Shown one piece after another: positions 23,785-33,780 of a stretch of 64,000 bases of DNA; positions within the stretch are counted from its first letter, which is position 1; each line of letters opens with the position of its first letter. The notes under the pieces were generated by a model, which had not been told where the DNA came from, made no database searches, and was given only the letters and a program-made list of their open reading frames with translations. The DNA comes from Glebionis coronaria (taxonomy: Eukaryota; Streptophyta; Magnoliopsida; Asterales; Asteraceae). The translations under genes were made by a program, and so were the position numbers. The stretch covers positions 291,505,147 through 291,569,146 of the forward strand of contig CM046875.1 of assembly GCA_025667525.1 (NCBI GenBank), read 5' to 3'.

Positions 23785-25367
23785 GTACTCGATCCATGCC
23801 AACTTAAGATTTGTATCCCGATAACTACTCGCTTATTACACCCCATTCCCAATTTGTTGATTAGGGTTCTTTAATATTGGGTTTTCGAATAGGTATTCTA
23901 AGATGACGGATCATGATCCCCCATGGCTTAGATTGATAGGCGTTGATATAGGGTTGCTTAGGATTGCGTTTACATGGCCTATACAATCATTATAGACGAA
24001 ACCCAGATCATACATTGGTCAACCCGCCATAGTTACGGAATTATGCCCTCTCCTAGTTGCGATATCAGGAAACCCAGATGTTTCTTGTTATCTCTGCTAA
24101 TTGCGGAATCTTACCTGTCTGGAAGTTGCGAAATCATTTAACCCAAATGATTTTCATTGGTAAATCCGCCGGTTGCGGAATTAGGCCTAGATAATGAATT
24201 GCAAAATTATTGACCTGTTCCAAGTTGCGAATTCATGACCTGTCTCAAATTGTGGAATCTTGACCTGTCCAAAGTTGCGGAATCTTGTTTTTATCGCTTA
24301 AATGCGAAATCTTGACCTGTCCAAAGTTGCGGAATCTTGTGTTTATTGCTTAATTGTGAAATCTTGAGCTGTCCAAAGTTGCGGAATCTTGTGTTTATTG
24401 CTTAATTGTGAAATCTTGACCATACCACAAGTTGCGGAATCTTGTTTGGTTTGCCTAGTTGCGAAATCTTGACCTGTAACCAGTTGCGAAATCTTGACCT
24501 GTTACCAAGTTACGGAATCTTGTTAAACGCCATATTGCGGAATGTTGCACCTGGACCAATTGCGGAATCTTATCTGACTTCGAGTTGCGAAATCTTTCAC
24601 ACCTGCCCAATTGCGAAATCTTGACTGTTAACCAATTGCGAAATCATGTTTTTTTAATTGTGAAATTTGGCTTGTTTTATCTATTGCGAAATCTTGCCTG
24701 TTTAGTTAAATTGCGAAATCTTGCCAGTTTCCCAAGTCGCGAAATCATGTTGTTTCAGCTTAAGTTGCGGAATTACCCTTGTTACACTAGTTGCGGATTT
24801 AGTATATGTGACTATTGCGGCATTATAAGTTTAGACTAGTTGCGTAATCATATCAAGTATTTGATTGCGAAATGATATCCATTCTTAAATTGCGCAATTA
24901 CACACATTAGGAATTTGCGGAATTATATTGGTTATGTTATTGCGAAATCATGTACACCATGTGATTGCAAAATCATATATGTTATATGATTGCGAAATCA
25001 TGGTGTTTATGTCATTGAGGAATTATATACCTAATATGGTTGTGTAACTATATACTTCGTGTGATTGCAACTTTCGGATTAGAATTTAGTTAAGTTTATA
25101 CATTCAATTCTAATACATTCGTCTTAAATGATTTCTTGGATTATTCTAGGTCGTCATGTTTTTAGAATATATCGTTAGTGTTATACTACCATGTGTTTAG
25201 AACTTCATCTGAATGTATGCTTGTATTTCATATGACGTGTGTTTGTATTATCTTGGTTGGTTTAATTCTATATGGGGACATGTGTTTTGATATATTTTCT
25301 TTGCTATGGATTTCTATGGATAATGAGATGTATATGTTTGTATATTTCAAATTGTGTCTATGAGCAG
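23785..25367 (+). other. Putative leader intron of the second ORF
   Basis: The donor-like ACAG|GTACTC is at 23781-23790. The acceptor-like segment TTGTGTCTATGAGCAG|G ends at 25367, 5 nt before the ATG at 25373. Between them there is no ORF, and most of the stretch is the TTGCGAAATC array. The intron call is inference and no transcript evidence is available. Confidence 0.4.
24030..25070 (+). repeat. Array of TTGCGGAATCTTG-type words
   Basis: Some 30 imperfect copies of TTGCG(G/A)AATC occur, many followed by 'ttgacctgt', spaced mostly 25-40 nt. Copies are cleanest at 24240-24650 and decay towards 25070. The core word is the same as in the 5' leader array (4440-4800). Irregular spacing and the plant context exclude a CRISPR array. 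Confidence 0.8.
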
Positions 25368-25372
25368 GAATT

Positions 25373-28300
25373 ATGTCGATTTCCAAAGAGCAACAAAGAG
25401 CACTTGATGAAGCACTTGTTCCAAAAGGAGAACGATTTCCATTCGCAGAGAACAATTTCCGACTAAGGGAAGATTTTGATCCACCTAAGCCAGCATTCAA
25501 ATTAGCAACGGATCTCCTTGACAATTCACCAATCAGCAAAATTATTAGGGTCACAAAGTCAGTACCAAAAATATACATGCATGAATTCTGGAGATCAGCA
25601 GCTTCTACTTCAGTTAATACGATTGATTTCACCCTAGATCGTCAACGTATGACACTTAGTCTTGATCTCTTTCGGACTATATTGGGCTATCCTCCTCCTG
25701 CAAGTGGCACTGAATATGCTACCCTCCGACTAAGGAACAACTGATCGAGATGATAATAAATCTTGGGTATGATCGTGAATTATCCAACCTGTCTTCATTT
25801 CATACAACACACATTGGACAACCTTGGAAAGCAATTATTAGCATCATCACTCAATGTTTTTCTGCAAAGTCAAGGGGAGCTGACACTTTTAGACCTCCTC
25901 AAGCTTCAATCCTCTGGGGGATTGTCAATGGACAGCCAATTGACTATGGTGGTCTTCTATGGGAAGAATTTTACTTTCAAGGTTTCAAAAACAACAGAAG
26001 AAAGTCTAATCATCTGATCTTTCCAAGATTCACAAAGCTGATTATAGATCATTTCATGAAGGCAAATCCCTCAACTATTAGTCGACGTGGAAATTTTTCT
26101 TACCACACTGCCGATCATGATTACATCTTGGATTCCATGAAGCAAGAATCAGTGGGTAAATATAAGAAGGTTCCCGCTCTTATTCCAGAATGCATGTTGA
26201 ATGAAGGTGTTAAGGACAGTGATGCATATCGTGAAGTCTTGACAGAAATTGAAATTCAGAGGAAACGAGTTGCATCTGGAGATTTTTCGGACTTACCTAA
26301 AGGCAAAAGGAAGAAGAGATCATCTAAACAGATTGAGTCAAAGTCACCTGCAAAGAAGGCAAAGAAAGATAAAGGTAAAGAAGCACTTGTTGTTGAGAAT
26401 GAACCTACTCCGGAAAATATTTCTCAAGCCAAACAACTGCGACTCATCCTTAGGAAAAGCAAAAAGGAATCCCTTGCGAAATCCAAGGGTTCCGGTTCCA
26501 AACCAGCAGACGACTTAGACGAATTTGGTGAACCTGATGACGACATCCACCTTCTTGATAAAGCTACTAAAACTGAGGAAGAACAAACACAAGGAATCAC
26601 AAACCTTGAAACTTATGAAGACCCTACTGATGAACACTATGAACCGTTCAGCTTTGAAACCAGTGAGCATACTAACGGGAGTGGTGGCAGTGACAATACA
26701 GATATAGCAAGACTATACCATGATGCCAATATCACTACATCATTACCGGAACCAACTTGCACTGTGATCAACGATGACGCTCATGCAACTCTCATACCAG
26801 GTACTCAACTCCAAAGTAAGTCTACTTCTGGTTCTGATGATGTCATGAAATATCTTAATTTCGAAGGGGAGGGCGTCGAAGTCTCAAATACTGATCCATC
26901 GACAAATGAAAATATGGTGGACGTTCCCATAACTTCAGTTACAACAACTACCATTCCACCATTAACTCTCCCGGCCATCACAAATGTCATCAAACCAGCA
27001 CCCACACCTGAACCTGTTGAACAACCTGTACCAACTACCGCCCAAACGTCTGAACCTATACAGCTACCTATCCTCGAAAAACTTGTACAAACCACCATCC
27101 AATCCATAACTTCTTCAGCAATTATGGTAACTCCTCCATCACCAACAACAGTACAACTACCATCCACTTCCACTCCATTTCTCACAATAAATGATCCACT
27201 CATTCAGCATTTCCAAAAACAACTGGAAGCACAGTCAAAACAGATTGCGTTACTGGAAGGAAGGATAACTCCTATTATTTCACGTGCAGACAGAGCACAA
27301 AAACGTGATGAATCCAAACTTCAAGAAACATACGAAAATGTCATAAGCCTTCAAAAGAAACACAAAGAGTTTCTTGTTGAAAAGGAAGCATGTGATAAAG
27401 AAAACAGTGTTTTCCTCAACTCCATCAATGATACCATGACCAACATCATTCAGCGCGAAGTTAGGTCATGTGTCAATCAAGAGCTTCCAGTATTGTTCAC
27501 AAAAGGCCTTACTGACTTGCAATTAATGCAAACTTTGGAGACTCGATTAACCAACATTGAGTTACCAAAAACAAAAGCTCAACATGATTTGCAAAGAGCT
27601 CTTGGTAAGGTCATATTGGAAGCTTCTAACACATCGACATTAGAAGAATCTGACCGTAAGGAGCCTGCAAATGAGGATGAGGCAGAAAATGAGGAAGAAG
27701 AGGAAGAGAATGAGGAAGAGGAAGAATACTCTGATAAGAATGAAGAAGAAGAGGAGGATGAAAAGGATGAAGAGGAAGAGGACGAGGACGAAGACGAAGA
27801 GGATGAGGATAACAGGGAGGACGATGACGAGGATGAAGATACTGACGGGGATGAGGATGATGATGATGATGATGACAGTGACGGGAATGGAACTGGAAAG
27901 GGAGATACGATTGACGATCCGGGTAAAAGTGGTGATGAGTCTAACAAGGGTGAAGGTGATAAAGAAACTGAGAAAGGTGATAAGGATGAAGACGTAAGTG
28001 TCGGTGGAACATCAGAGAAGATTGTGGATGCTACTGTCTCAGAACCTCAGAATACAGATACAGGTATGACTACTAGACTGGTTTCTACTACTGTCTCTAT
28101 TATAGAACATGTAGAACCGATGCAGGACGAAGAACCTACCATGTCTATGCCTGAAGATGAAATTCCAGTGTCAGAAGCACAACAAACCACACCTTCTGTA
28201 AATCAACATTCTTCCGACATGGAAGTTGAGGACTTCAGTGTACCAGAACCGACATTTGCTGAATCTCTTATGATAGATGAGAGTGTACAGGAGCAATTAT

Positions 28301-29565
28301 AGCTTACCAATGCAGCTCCACAACATCCTTTTGATTCAGTAACAGAGATCGAGCTTACTAATTTCCTCAACAATCCAATCGATTTCTCAGCTTTTCTAAG
28401 GCACACTCACGGGAAATCTACAATGACTCCGGATCTTATCACAATGACAACCGCAGATGTCAATTTCTTTGACTCAATGAAGATCAGTCAGAATGAGGCT
28501 GAATATCACATGAATGAGCTGGCAAAAGCCATGAAAGCGACTACTGCCGGGATTCAAACTCCAGTGTTACATCCCCTTACACCTACAATTATTTCCAGTT
28601 CTACGACTATTCCTATGGAACATTTCGTATGTCATGATCTGGAGTATCTAGAAAACGGGGCACAAAAATACGCTACCTCACATACCATGGTTAAGGCTAT
28701 AAATCTGGAGAATGTACCGTGGATTGAAGAAAAAGTACATGATGCCATCTGGCGAAGAGAATTGTTAGAGGTCTACGATCCCTATGTAGAACTGGGAGTT
28801 TCTCATTGGAATTCAAAGAAGCGATTAGCGTGCAAATACTTCAACAAAGAAAAACCCGGGTCTCTTATCATCTCAGATCGTAGAATTATGAGCATCCAAG
28901 GAGTCACCACTAGGACAATACTCGGTTATGAGTACTTGACTCAAATCCGGTTCAAACGCACTGACAAGAAAGAATACAGCATCGAAGAAAGCGACCTACA
29001 GTACCTTCGCCTTGAAGACATTGAAGACTTTCTTCTGATACTGGTTCAAGAAAATGTTGCTCACTTGGACACTGACGAAGTAATAGCACTAAGTTCCAAC
29101 ATTCGTCAATTTACACACAAGATTGTCATCAAAAACCGGGTAGAAGATCTTCAACTGGGTGTTGAGAGTTACCAACAGCAACTAAACTTGCAACGTCCTC
29201 ACACAACCCCACTCAATGAATACCACAAGGGTAAATTGCCTTACATGGGAACTCTGAAACCGGAAGCATGAATTTTTTATCCGAACGCAACGGGAGTGAT
29301 GCAATATATGAGATTTTCTGAACTGCATAAATTCAGTGATGGAACACTAAAAAATGTTCGTGATCACCTGCTAGTTCTCAATGCAAAACTACCACTTCCA
29401 GTCGTCACGTACACATGGATAGATCAATGCAAGAAAAGTGCCAACTACGCGATCAAAAAGATCGAGGCAACATTACAGAAGCGCCGGTTAATAAGAAGTG
29501 TGGAACGATTCGTAGGTGGAAGGCCATATGGAGCTCACCACAGGCAAACGGAACGATCCATTTAA
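25373..29565 (+). pseudogene. Second large ORF of the Copia element (post-pol accessory protein)
   Basis: About 1,400 codons read as one gene with a frameshift near 25740 and stops at 28300 and 29269, frame open on both sides of each stop. The N-terminal part (25373-26170) is a folded-looking domain with MHEFWRSA, HIGQPWKAI, ASILWGIVNG and FPRFTKLIIDHFM. Next come a Lys-rich basic tract (KGKRKKRSSKQ, KKAKKDKGK; NLS-like), Thr/Pro-rich linkers, a short coiled coil (about 27200-27600) and an extreme Glu/Asp run (27665-27890). The C-terminal domain (about 28600-29540) contains YDPYVELGVSHWNSKKRL, RLEDIEDFLLILVQ, VEDLQLGVESYQQQLNL, and ends with RRLIRSVERFVGGRPYG. I recognise the family from Asteraceae Copia elements, where it is annotated as hypothetical. 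Its position matches the env-like ORF of sireviruses, but I see no signal peptide or convincing membrane segment. Function unknown. Confidence 0.75.
27665..27890 (+). repeat. GAR/GAY codon run encoding an acidic tract
   Basis: A low-complexity run of gag/gaa/gat/gac codons encodes about 70 mostly Glu and Asp residues within the second ORF. It produces spurious poly-Ser (antisense) and Lys/Arg/Met (other frame) open frames. Confidence 0.9.
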
Positions 29566-29752
29566 TTATGGATCGTCTTCTCTCAGGTCAACTCCATATT
29601 GTCTAATTTGTGAATATGTATATATTATGAATATTATGTCTTTTGTGGCTTGTTGTAGTGTAAAAGTATGATATTTTTCAAGAATTTCTCTCGAGATTCT
29701 AAATCTTTCAAACAAATCATACTCAAGCACTACAACTTACCCTCATTAATTT

Positions 29753-29761
29753 GAGGGGGAG
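29753..29761 (+). other. Polypurine-tract-like GAGGGGGAG (second)
   Basis: Same core as 31807-31818 and located in the 3' region of the element, 2 kb before the LTR. Confidence 0.55.
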
Positions 29762-29958
29762 CATTAATATGTTCTTTGGCCAACATCTAATTTCATTTTA
29801 TTACCCAAAGACCGGTTAATCCATCAATATCAAAAATATTGATGGTTACCATTTTGGAAAGGGGAGAAAATGGGATTAAGGATACTTAATGATATTTGGC
29901 TAATACAATGAAAAAGGCTTAAAAAATAAACCAACTTAACATGTGTAATGCACAAGTT

Positions 29959-29967
29959 AAGGGGGAG
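29959..29967 (+). other. Polypurine-tract-like AAGGGGGAG (third)
   Basis: Same core as the site at 23360 and 206 nt after the preceding one. Confidence 0.55.
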
Positions 29968-30727
29968 CGTTTTTCATGATCAAAACACTTAAGGCACAAA
30001 AACTTTGATTACAATATCACAAGTGCTTTAAGTGATTTTCAAGGATTTTTCATGGTGACTATATCAACCCAAAACACACTTAACTCACGACGAATGTGGT
30101 GACAAAAGGGTGGTAGGTATAGGTATTAGTCCAATGATTCATCAGAACCGATGGAATCTTCCCAAGGACAATTCCCTAGATAGAACTAGAAGCCTTAGTA
30201 AAGATGGAGAATGAATGTGAACGTAGCTGAATGCCGACCAAGTACTTAAGCTAGCACTGGAACAATCACAACAAGGTGCTAGTGATGACGTATTGGTAAG
30301 CATTGAAGGGGTTGAAGAATGAAAAAGAATTGTAAAGATAAAGGGTGTAAAGAAAGAAGCCCTCCTTACAACTTTAGGCAGAAACCGGGTCAATACATAT
30401 GCTATTGAGATCATTTGTTAATGATTCTCGATATTGAAGAAAGCCATCATGGACCCAGTGATGCAATGCACAACCCTCCCCAGCTAACTCAAATATTTCT
30501 CAAAAGGTATTTGTTTTAATCACACGGAGATCAACATGTTATCTATTGGTTTATTCACTCCGAATAGACTGATATTGAATAGGTGGCACTCCTCTCCAGC
30601 CATCGATCACTAAATCAAAACGCACTATCGAGTCTAGAGCCACGAGATCATCAAAATTCTCATTAGGACACTTTCCATTTATTCCTTGCTTCTTCACACA
30701 CTGTGAAAAGTAAGAGATCTTTATGAG

Positions 30728-31125
30728 TCCTACGCAGTATTCTTGTAATATTGCCAGAACATCCGAGTGATACGCAAGTATTACAGTGAAGATGGAAATC
30801 CTGCTTGAGCCAACATCAAACAAGCTCATGGTAGGTGACACATACGGTTCTTTAAGAACTAATCTTGTGACAACTGGAAAGAAATAGTAGTTTAATTCTT
30901 AATTGAACTTAAACTCGTTCCAGGCCTCTACGCATTGTCGTATGATCTTGCCAGAACACTCAGAGTGACACTCGTTAGTGTTCACAGTGATGAGTGGAAA
31001 TCCTTCTAGTGTTAACATCAAACAGCACTTGGTAGGTGACAAGCAAGATTCAATTTGAATTAAGTTTATGACAACTGGAAAGCAAAGATGGTGAATATCT
31101 TAATTGAAATTCACTTGTTCCAGGT
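30728..31125 (+). repeat. Two-copy tandem repeat, ~198-bp unit
   Basis: Copies at about 30728-30924 and 30926-31125 share ordered blocks: TACGCA, TTGCCAGAAC, a 'gtgatacgcaagtatt'-like stretch, GGAAATCCT, ACATCAAAC, TGGTAGGTGACA, GACAACTGGAAAG and GTTCCAGG. They are clearly diverged, so the duplication is old. Confidence 0.75.
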
Positions 31126-31388
31126 TTCATGAATTGACGGCTTCAATCATAAGGATTTATAATCCAAATGATTCACTCTTTATGTTCGCAGTCAGCTTTG
31201 GACGGTCGAATAAAGAGAACGGTTTTACCCGCGAAATCTTGTTAGGAAGTTACTTAATTGAAACTATCCGTCACGGGTACGATATCTAATATCGTCCAAC
31301 GGTCTTCACCGACCGGAGGTAAAATGCTACCGAATTAGAATAAAATGTCAAAGCCATTTTATTCATGTCTTATTATGTTGCTGCATTC

Positions 31389-31482
31389 GAAGACGGTGGC
31401 GTTGATGTGTACCCGTTGAAGACGGTGGCGTTGTTGTGTACCTGTTGAAGACGGCGGTGTTGCGGTGTACCTGTTGAAGACG
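31389..31482 (+). repeat. 29-bp minisatellite, 3.2 copies
   Basis: Units begin at 31389, 31418 and 31447 with a partial one at 31476. Each begins GAAGACGG(T/C)GG and ends GTGTAC(C)(C/T)GTT. It is GC-richer than its surroundings. Confidence 0.85.
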
Positions 31483-31806
31483 TCCTCACATGCTTATTCC
31501 TTTTGCTTCAAATACTCCTACAAATTCAAGAAAGTATGACCTAAAAGTCTTCCGCTGTATCGACTCTAAAACTTTCAAGAATTCAACAAAGGATAAGTGT
31601 GTGGGACATGAAGTCACAAAGAGGCAAACATCACAGGAAAATAAAGACTGCATTTGAAAGCCCAAAAGAACGTGCTCCAAGCAAAAGGCTAATATTATTC
31701 AACACATATTCACAAAAGGAAGAAAAAGAAAGAAAAGAAGACTACGAGCTCAAGAACAAGATCTAACATGCTAGATTAGGACTTTGTAAATTTGGAGTGA
31801 CCTCCC

Positions 31807-31818
31807 TTTGGGGGAGAT
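31807..31818 (+). other. Polypurine tract of the Copia element
   Basis: TTTGGGGGAGAT lies directly before the TG of the 3' LTR. It is the primer for plus-strand cDNA synthesis in this family. Confidence 0.85.
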
Positions 31819-32118
31819 TGTTGGAAATACGTTTTACGTATATAGAAAGTCTCGATCACTCCAACAATGTAGTTATAGGCTCGTAGTAGTGTTTAGTTTC
31901 ATTTATTAAATAGCCCGACCCATGAGCATGTTCATGGGCCAGAGGCCCAAGTCCATTAAGGACTTGGGGTATTTAAACCTCTTTCCACCATGGAAAGAGG
32001 TGTTGGTTGTTTCACTTTTACATTACTAAAACACACATTTTCTCTCACTTTCTCTCACTACTTTCTCTCTCTAGAAAACATCACCCCCTTGTTTCATGAA
32101 GATTATCATTGTTCTACA
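31819..32118 (+). repeat. Copia 3' LTR (300 bp)
   Basis: Partner of 3900-4187. By eye about 7 substitutions and two indels separate them, the larger an extra CT-rich stretch near 32055. The hairpins and TATA box are unchanged. About 2.4% divergence would mean roughly a million years at a commonly used plant LTR rate, a rough estimate only. Confidence 0.93.
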
Positions 32119-32123
32119 AAGTA
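32119..32123. repeat. Target-site duplication, right (aagta)
   Basis: Exact repeat of 3895-3899. Confidence 0.92.
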
Positions 32124-32209
32124 TCAACCAACGCAATATAGTCTTTGTTTAGCTCATCAACAACTTCTGGATGGAAATTCATTAATACGTCACAAATCTC
32201 CATTGTATG
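32124..32209 (-). pseudogene. Upstream part of the host exon split by the Copia element
   Basis: The minus strand reads through MEICDVLMNFHPEVVDELN to the insertion point, preceded by an acceptor-like TTTGATTCTATTAG. Removing the element and one copy of aagta leaves this frame open into 3894-3836. That is good evidence that the element landed in a coding exon. The protein is not recognised. Confidence 0.5.
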
Positions 32210-32790
32210 CTAATAGAATCAAACAACTTAAACTTTTAATAACGAATTAACTACAATATAAGGATATAAATTACTTATATGGTAAACATACATTATCGAT
32301 AACACTTTTCTCTTCCCAAAACCTAAATTGATTTCAGTCGCACAGTTAATTATAGTACACAAAACCTTGAATAAACTAGTTGATGATGAGCCTAGTAAAC
32401 ATTACTAGTTTATTAGAACTGACCTGTATTATAACTTCAAGTGTAAAGCTCACATATAAATACCATGAACAGTGCACTACGTAAAAACACGAATAAACTA
32501 AGACTTTCCATTTATATAATATAAAACGTGTCGTGAACACTAAGTTACAAGTATTCGTAATATATAAATGCACGATAAATATTATTGCATAATATTTAAA
32601 TCACGAACATTAAAAAACGAACATACACGAATAATTATAAACACGAAAAACATTTAGGTTTCCCTTTTGGGCTTGGTATACCCGTGCTAACGGTATAATA
32701 AAAACCAATACCTTTTTCATTCATTTAAATTAATCATGTTCATGTGTTTGTTTAATCTTTAAAACATAAATAAAATATGTTATGGAATGA
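32210..32790. other. AT-rich DNA with no recognised feature
   Basis: Probably upstream intron or promoter DNA of the split host gene, judging by position. No ORF, LTR or repeat was recognised. Confidence 0.4.
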
Positions 32791-32843
32791 CTAAAAACAA
32801 GATTAAGGGTTCTTTTGGTTTTGTTTGGGTTCGGCGCACCAAA

Positions 32844-32864
32844 CCGAGAGCATAAAGCTCTCGG
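32844..32864. repeat. GC-rich hairpin in copy 1
   Basis: CCGAGAGC and GCTCTCGG form a perfect 8-bp stem with a 5-nt loop. Two related CCGAGACC hairpins occur in copy 2. Confidence 0.75.
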
Positions 32865-33599
32865 TGTCCCCTTTTGATCACAGCCAAGACCCCCTACATA
32901 GGGCTCGGTGGTGTTGGTTTTGTTCGGGCAGCAGGAAAACCAAGGCCTCCAGGGGGAACGTTGGTCCGGTAGTTGCTACGCAGGCGAGGCCAGGGGAACC
33001 GCCGGCTGAAGCAGGTGGGAACTATGACCACAACAGCGGTAGCCACTGGCCGCCACCACCGCTGCGTCTGTTGGTGGTGATTGGTTCCTGGGTTTTGTTT
33101 CTAGGGTTTTGGGCTCGGGATATTATTTTATTAAACATTATTTTGTTAAGTTATTTAATTAAATTAATTTTCATGACTAATAAATTAATTTAATTAAAAA
33201 CCATGACTTAGGTTAAATTATTAAAATTTAATAATACATGTGTTAACCTAATTATTTTATTTAGACATGGTTTTATTAATTAATTATTTTACTTAATTAA
33301 ATGAACTAATAATTAATTAAGTGATCCATGACTTAGGTTATTTTATTTAACTAAGTAGAACATGTATAACCTAAGTATTTTATTATACTTAATTAAATTA
33401 AACATGACATAATTTAATTAAATATTAAAAGGTAAAGGTTATTAATATATCATGACATATTATTAATTATTAAACCATCCATTTCATTAATAATTAATAA
33501 TCAATTAACCTATAGTATTATTTAATAAAATTTATTAATAATTTATCATGACTTATAACATATGACTAATAAGCACTAGCTTATATTTTTAGACTTATT

Positions 33600-33780
33600 A
33601 ATCCAACTTATTTCTATTTCTGGAAACTTACTATTTTTAGAAAATTTCTATTTTTAGAAAATTACTATTTTTTGGAAACTTCCTATTTTTCGAAACTTTC
33701 TATTTTTGGAAACTTTCTATTTTTTGAAACTTTCTATTTTTGGTAACTTGCCATTTTTTTAGAAAGTTACTTATTATTAA
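33600..33780. repeat. Short tandem array of CTATTTTTGGAAACTTA
   Basis: About nine imperfect units of 17-20 bp. A sister array stands at the same relative place in copy 2 (35325-35470). Confidence 0.8.

Larger units (their letters stand above)
29566..31806 (+). other. 3' untranslated region of the Copia element
   Basis: No ORF is supported. It holds two polypurine-tract-like sites (29753-29761 and 29959-29967), a two-copy ~198-bp tandem repeat (30728-31125) and a 29-bp minisatellite (31389-31482). Long, repeat-bearing 3' regions before the LTR are common in sireviruses. Confidence 0.7.
3900..32118 (+). mobile_element. Copia LTR retrotransposon, Sirevirus-like, 28.2 kb including a nested element
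   Basis: The element is delimited by near-identical LTRs (3900-4187 and 31819-32118) beginning TGTTGG and ending CTACA, with a 5-bp target duplication. Internal order is primer site, repeat-rich leader, gag with a long coiled-coil extension, protease, integrase, RT, RNase H (the Copia order INT before RT), a 2.6-kb spacer, a second large ORF, a 2.2-kb 3' region, the polypurine tract and the 3' LTR. Without the 9.7-kb nested insertion it would be about 18.5 kb, very long for Copia. An extended Gag, an ORF after pol and several GGGGGAG polypurine tracts are hallmarks of the Sirevirus lineage. The 0.3-kb LTRs are short for that lineage. By eye the LTRs differ by about 7 substitutions and 2 indels. 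All ORFs are broken. Confidence 0.9.

Noticed and set aside
24030..25070. CRISPR-like array
   Set aside because: The repeated word is short, degenerate and irregularly spaced, with no spacers of fixed length, and the genome is a plant's.
25228..25632. 134-codon minus-strand ORF
   Set aside because: Antisense to the start of the second Copia ORF, whose plus-strand frame has the conserved motifs.
27579..27947. Antisense poly-Ser ORF and the overlapping Lys/Arg/Met-rich ORF (27671-27997)
   Set aside because: Both are shadows of the GAR/GAY codon run encoding the acidic tract of the second Copia ORF.
32825..33193. 122-codon ORF in a GC-rich island
   Set aside because: No ATG start, no domain, crosses a hairpin, and the related repeat copy at 34376 does not preserve it.
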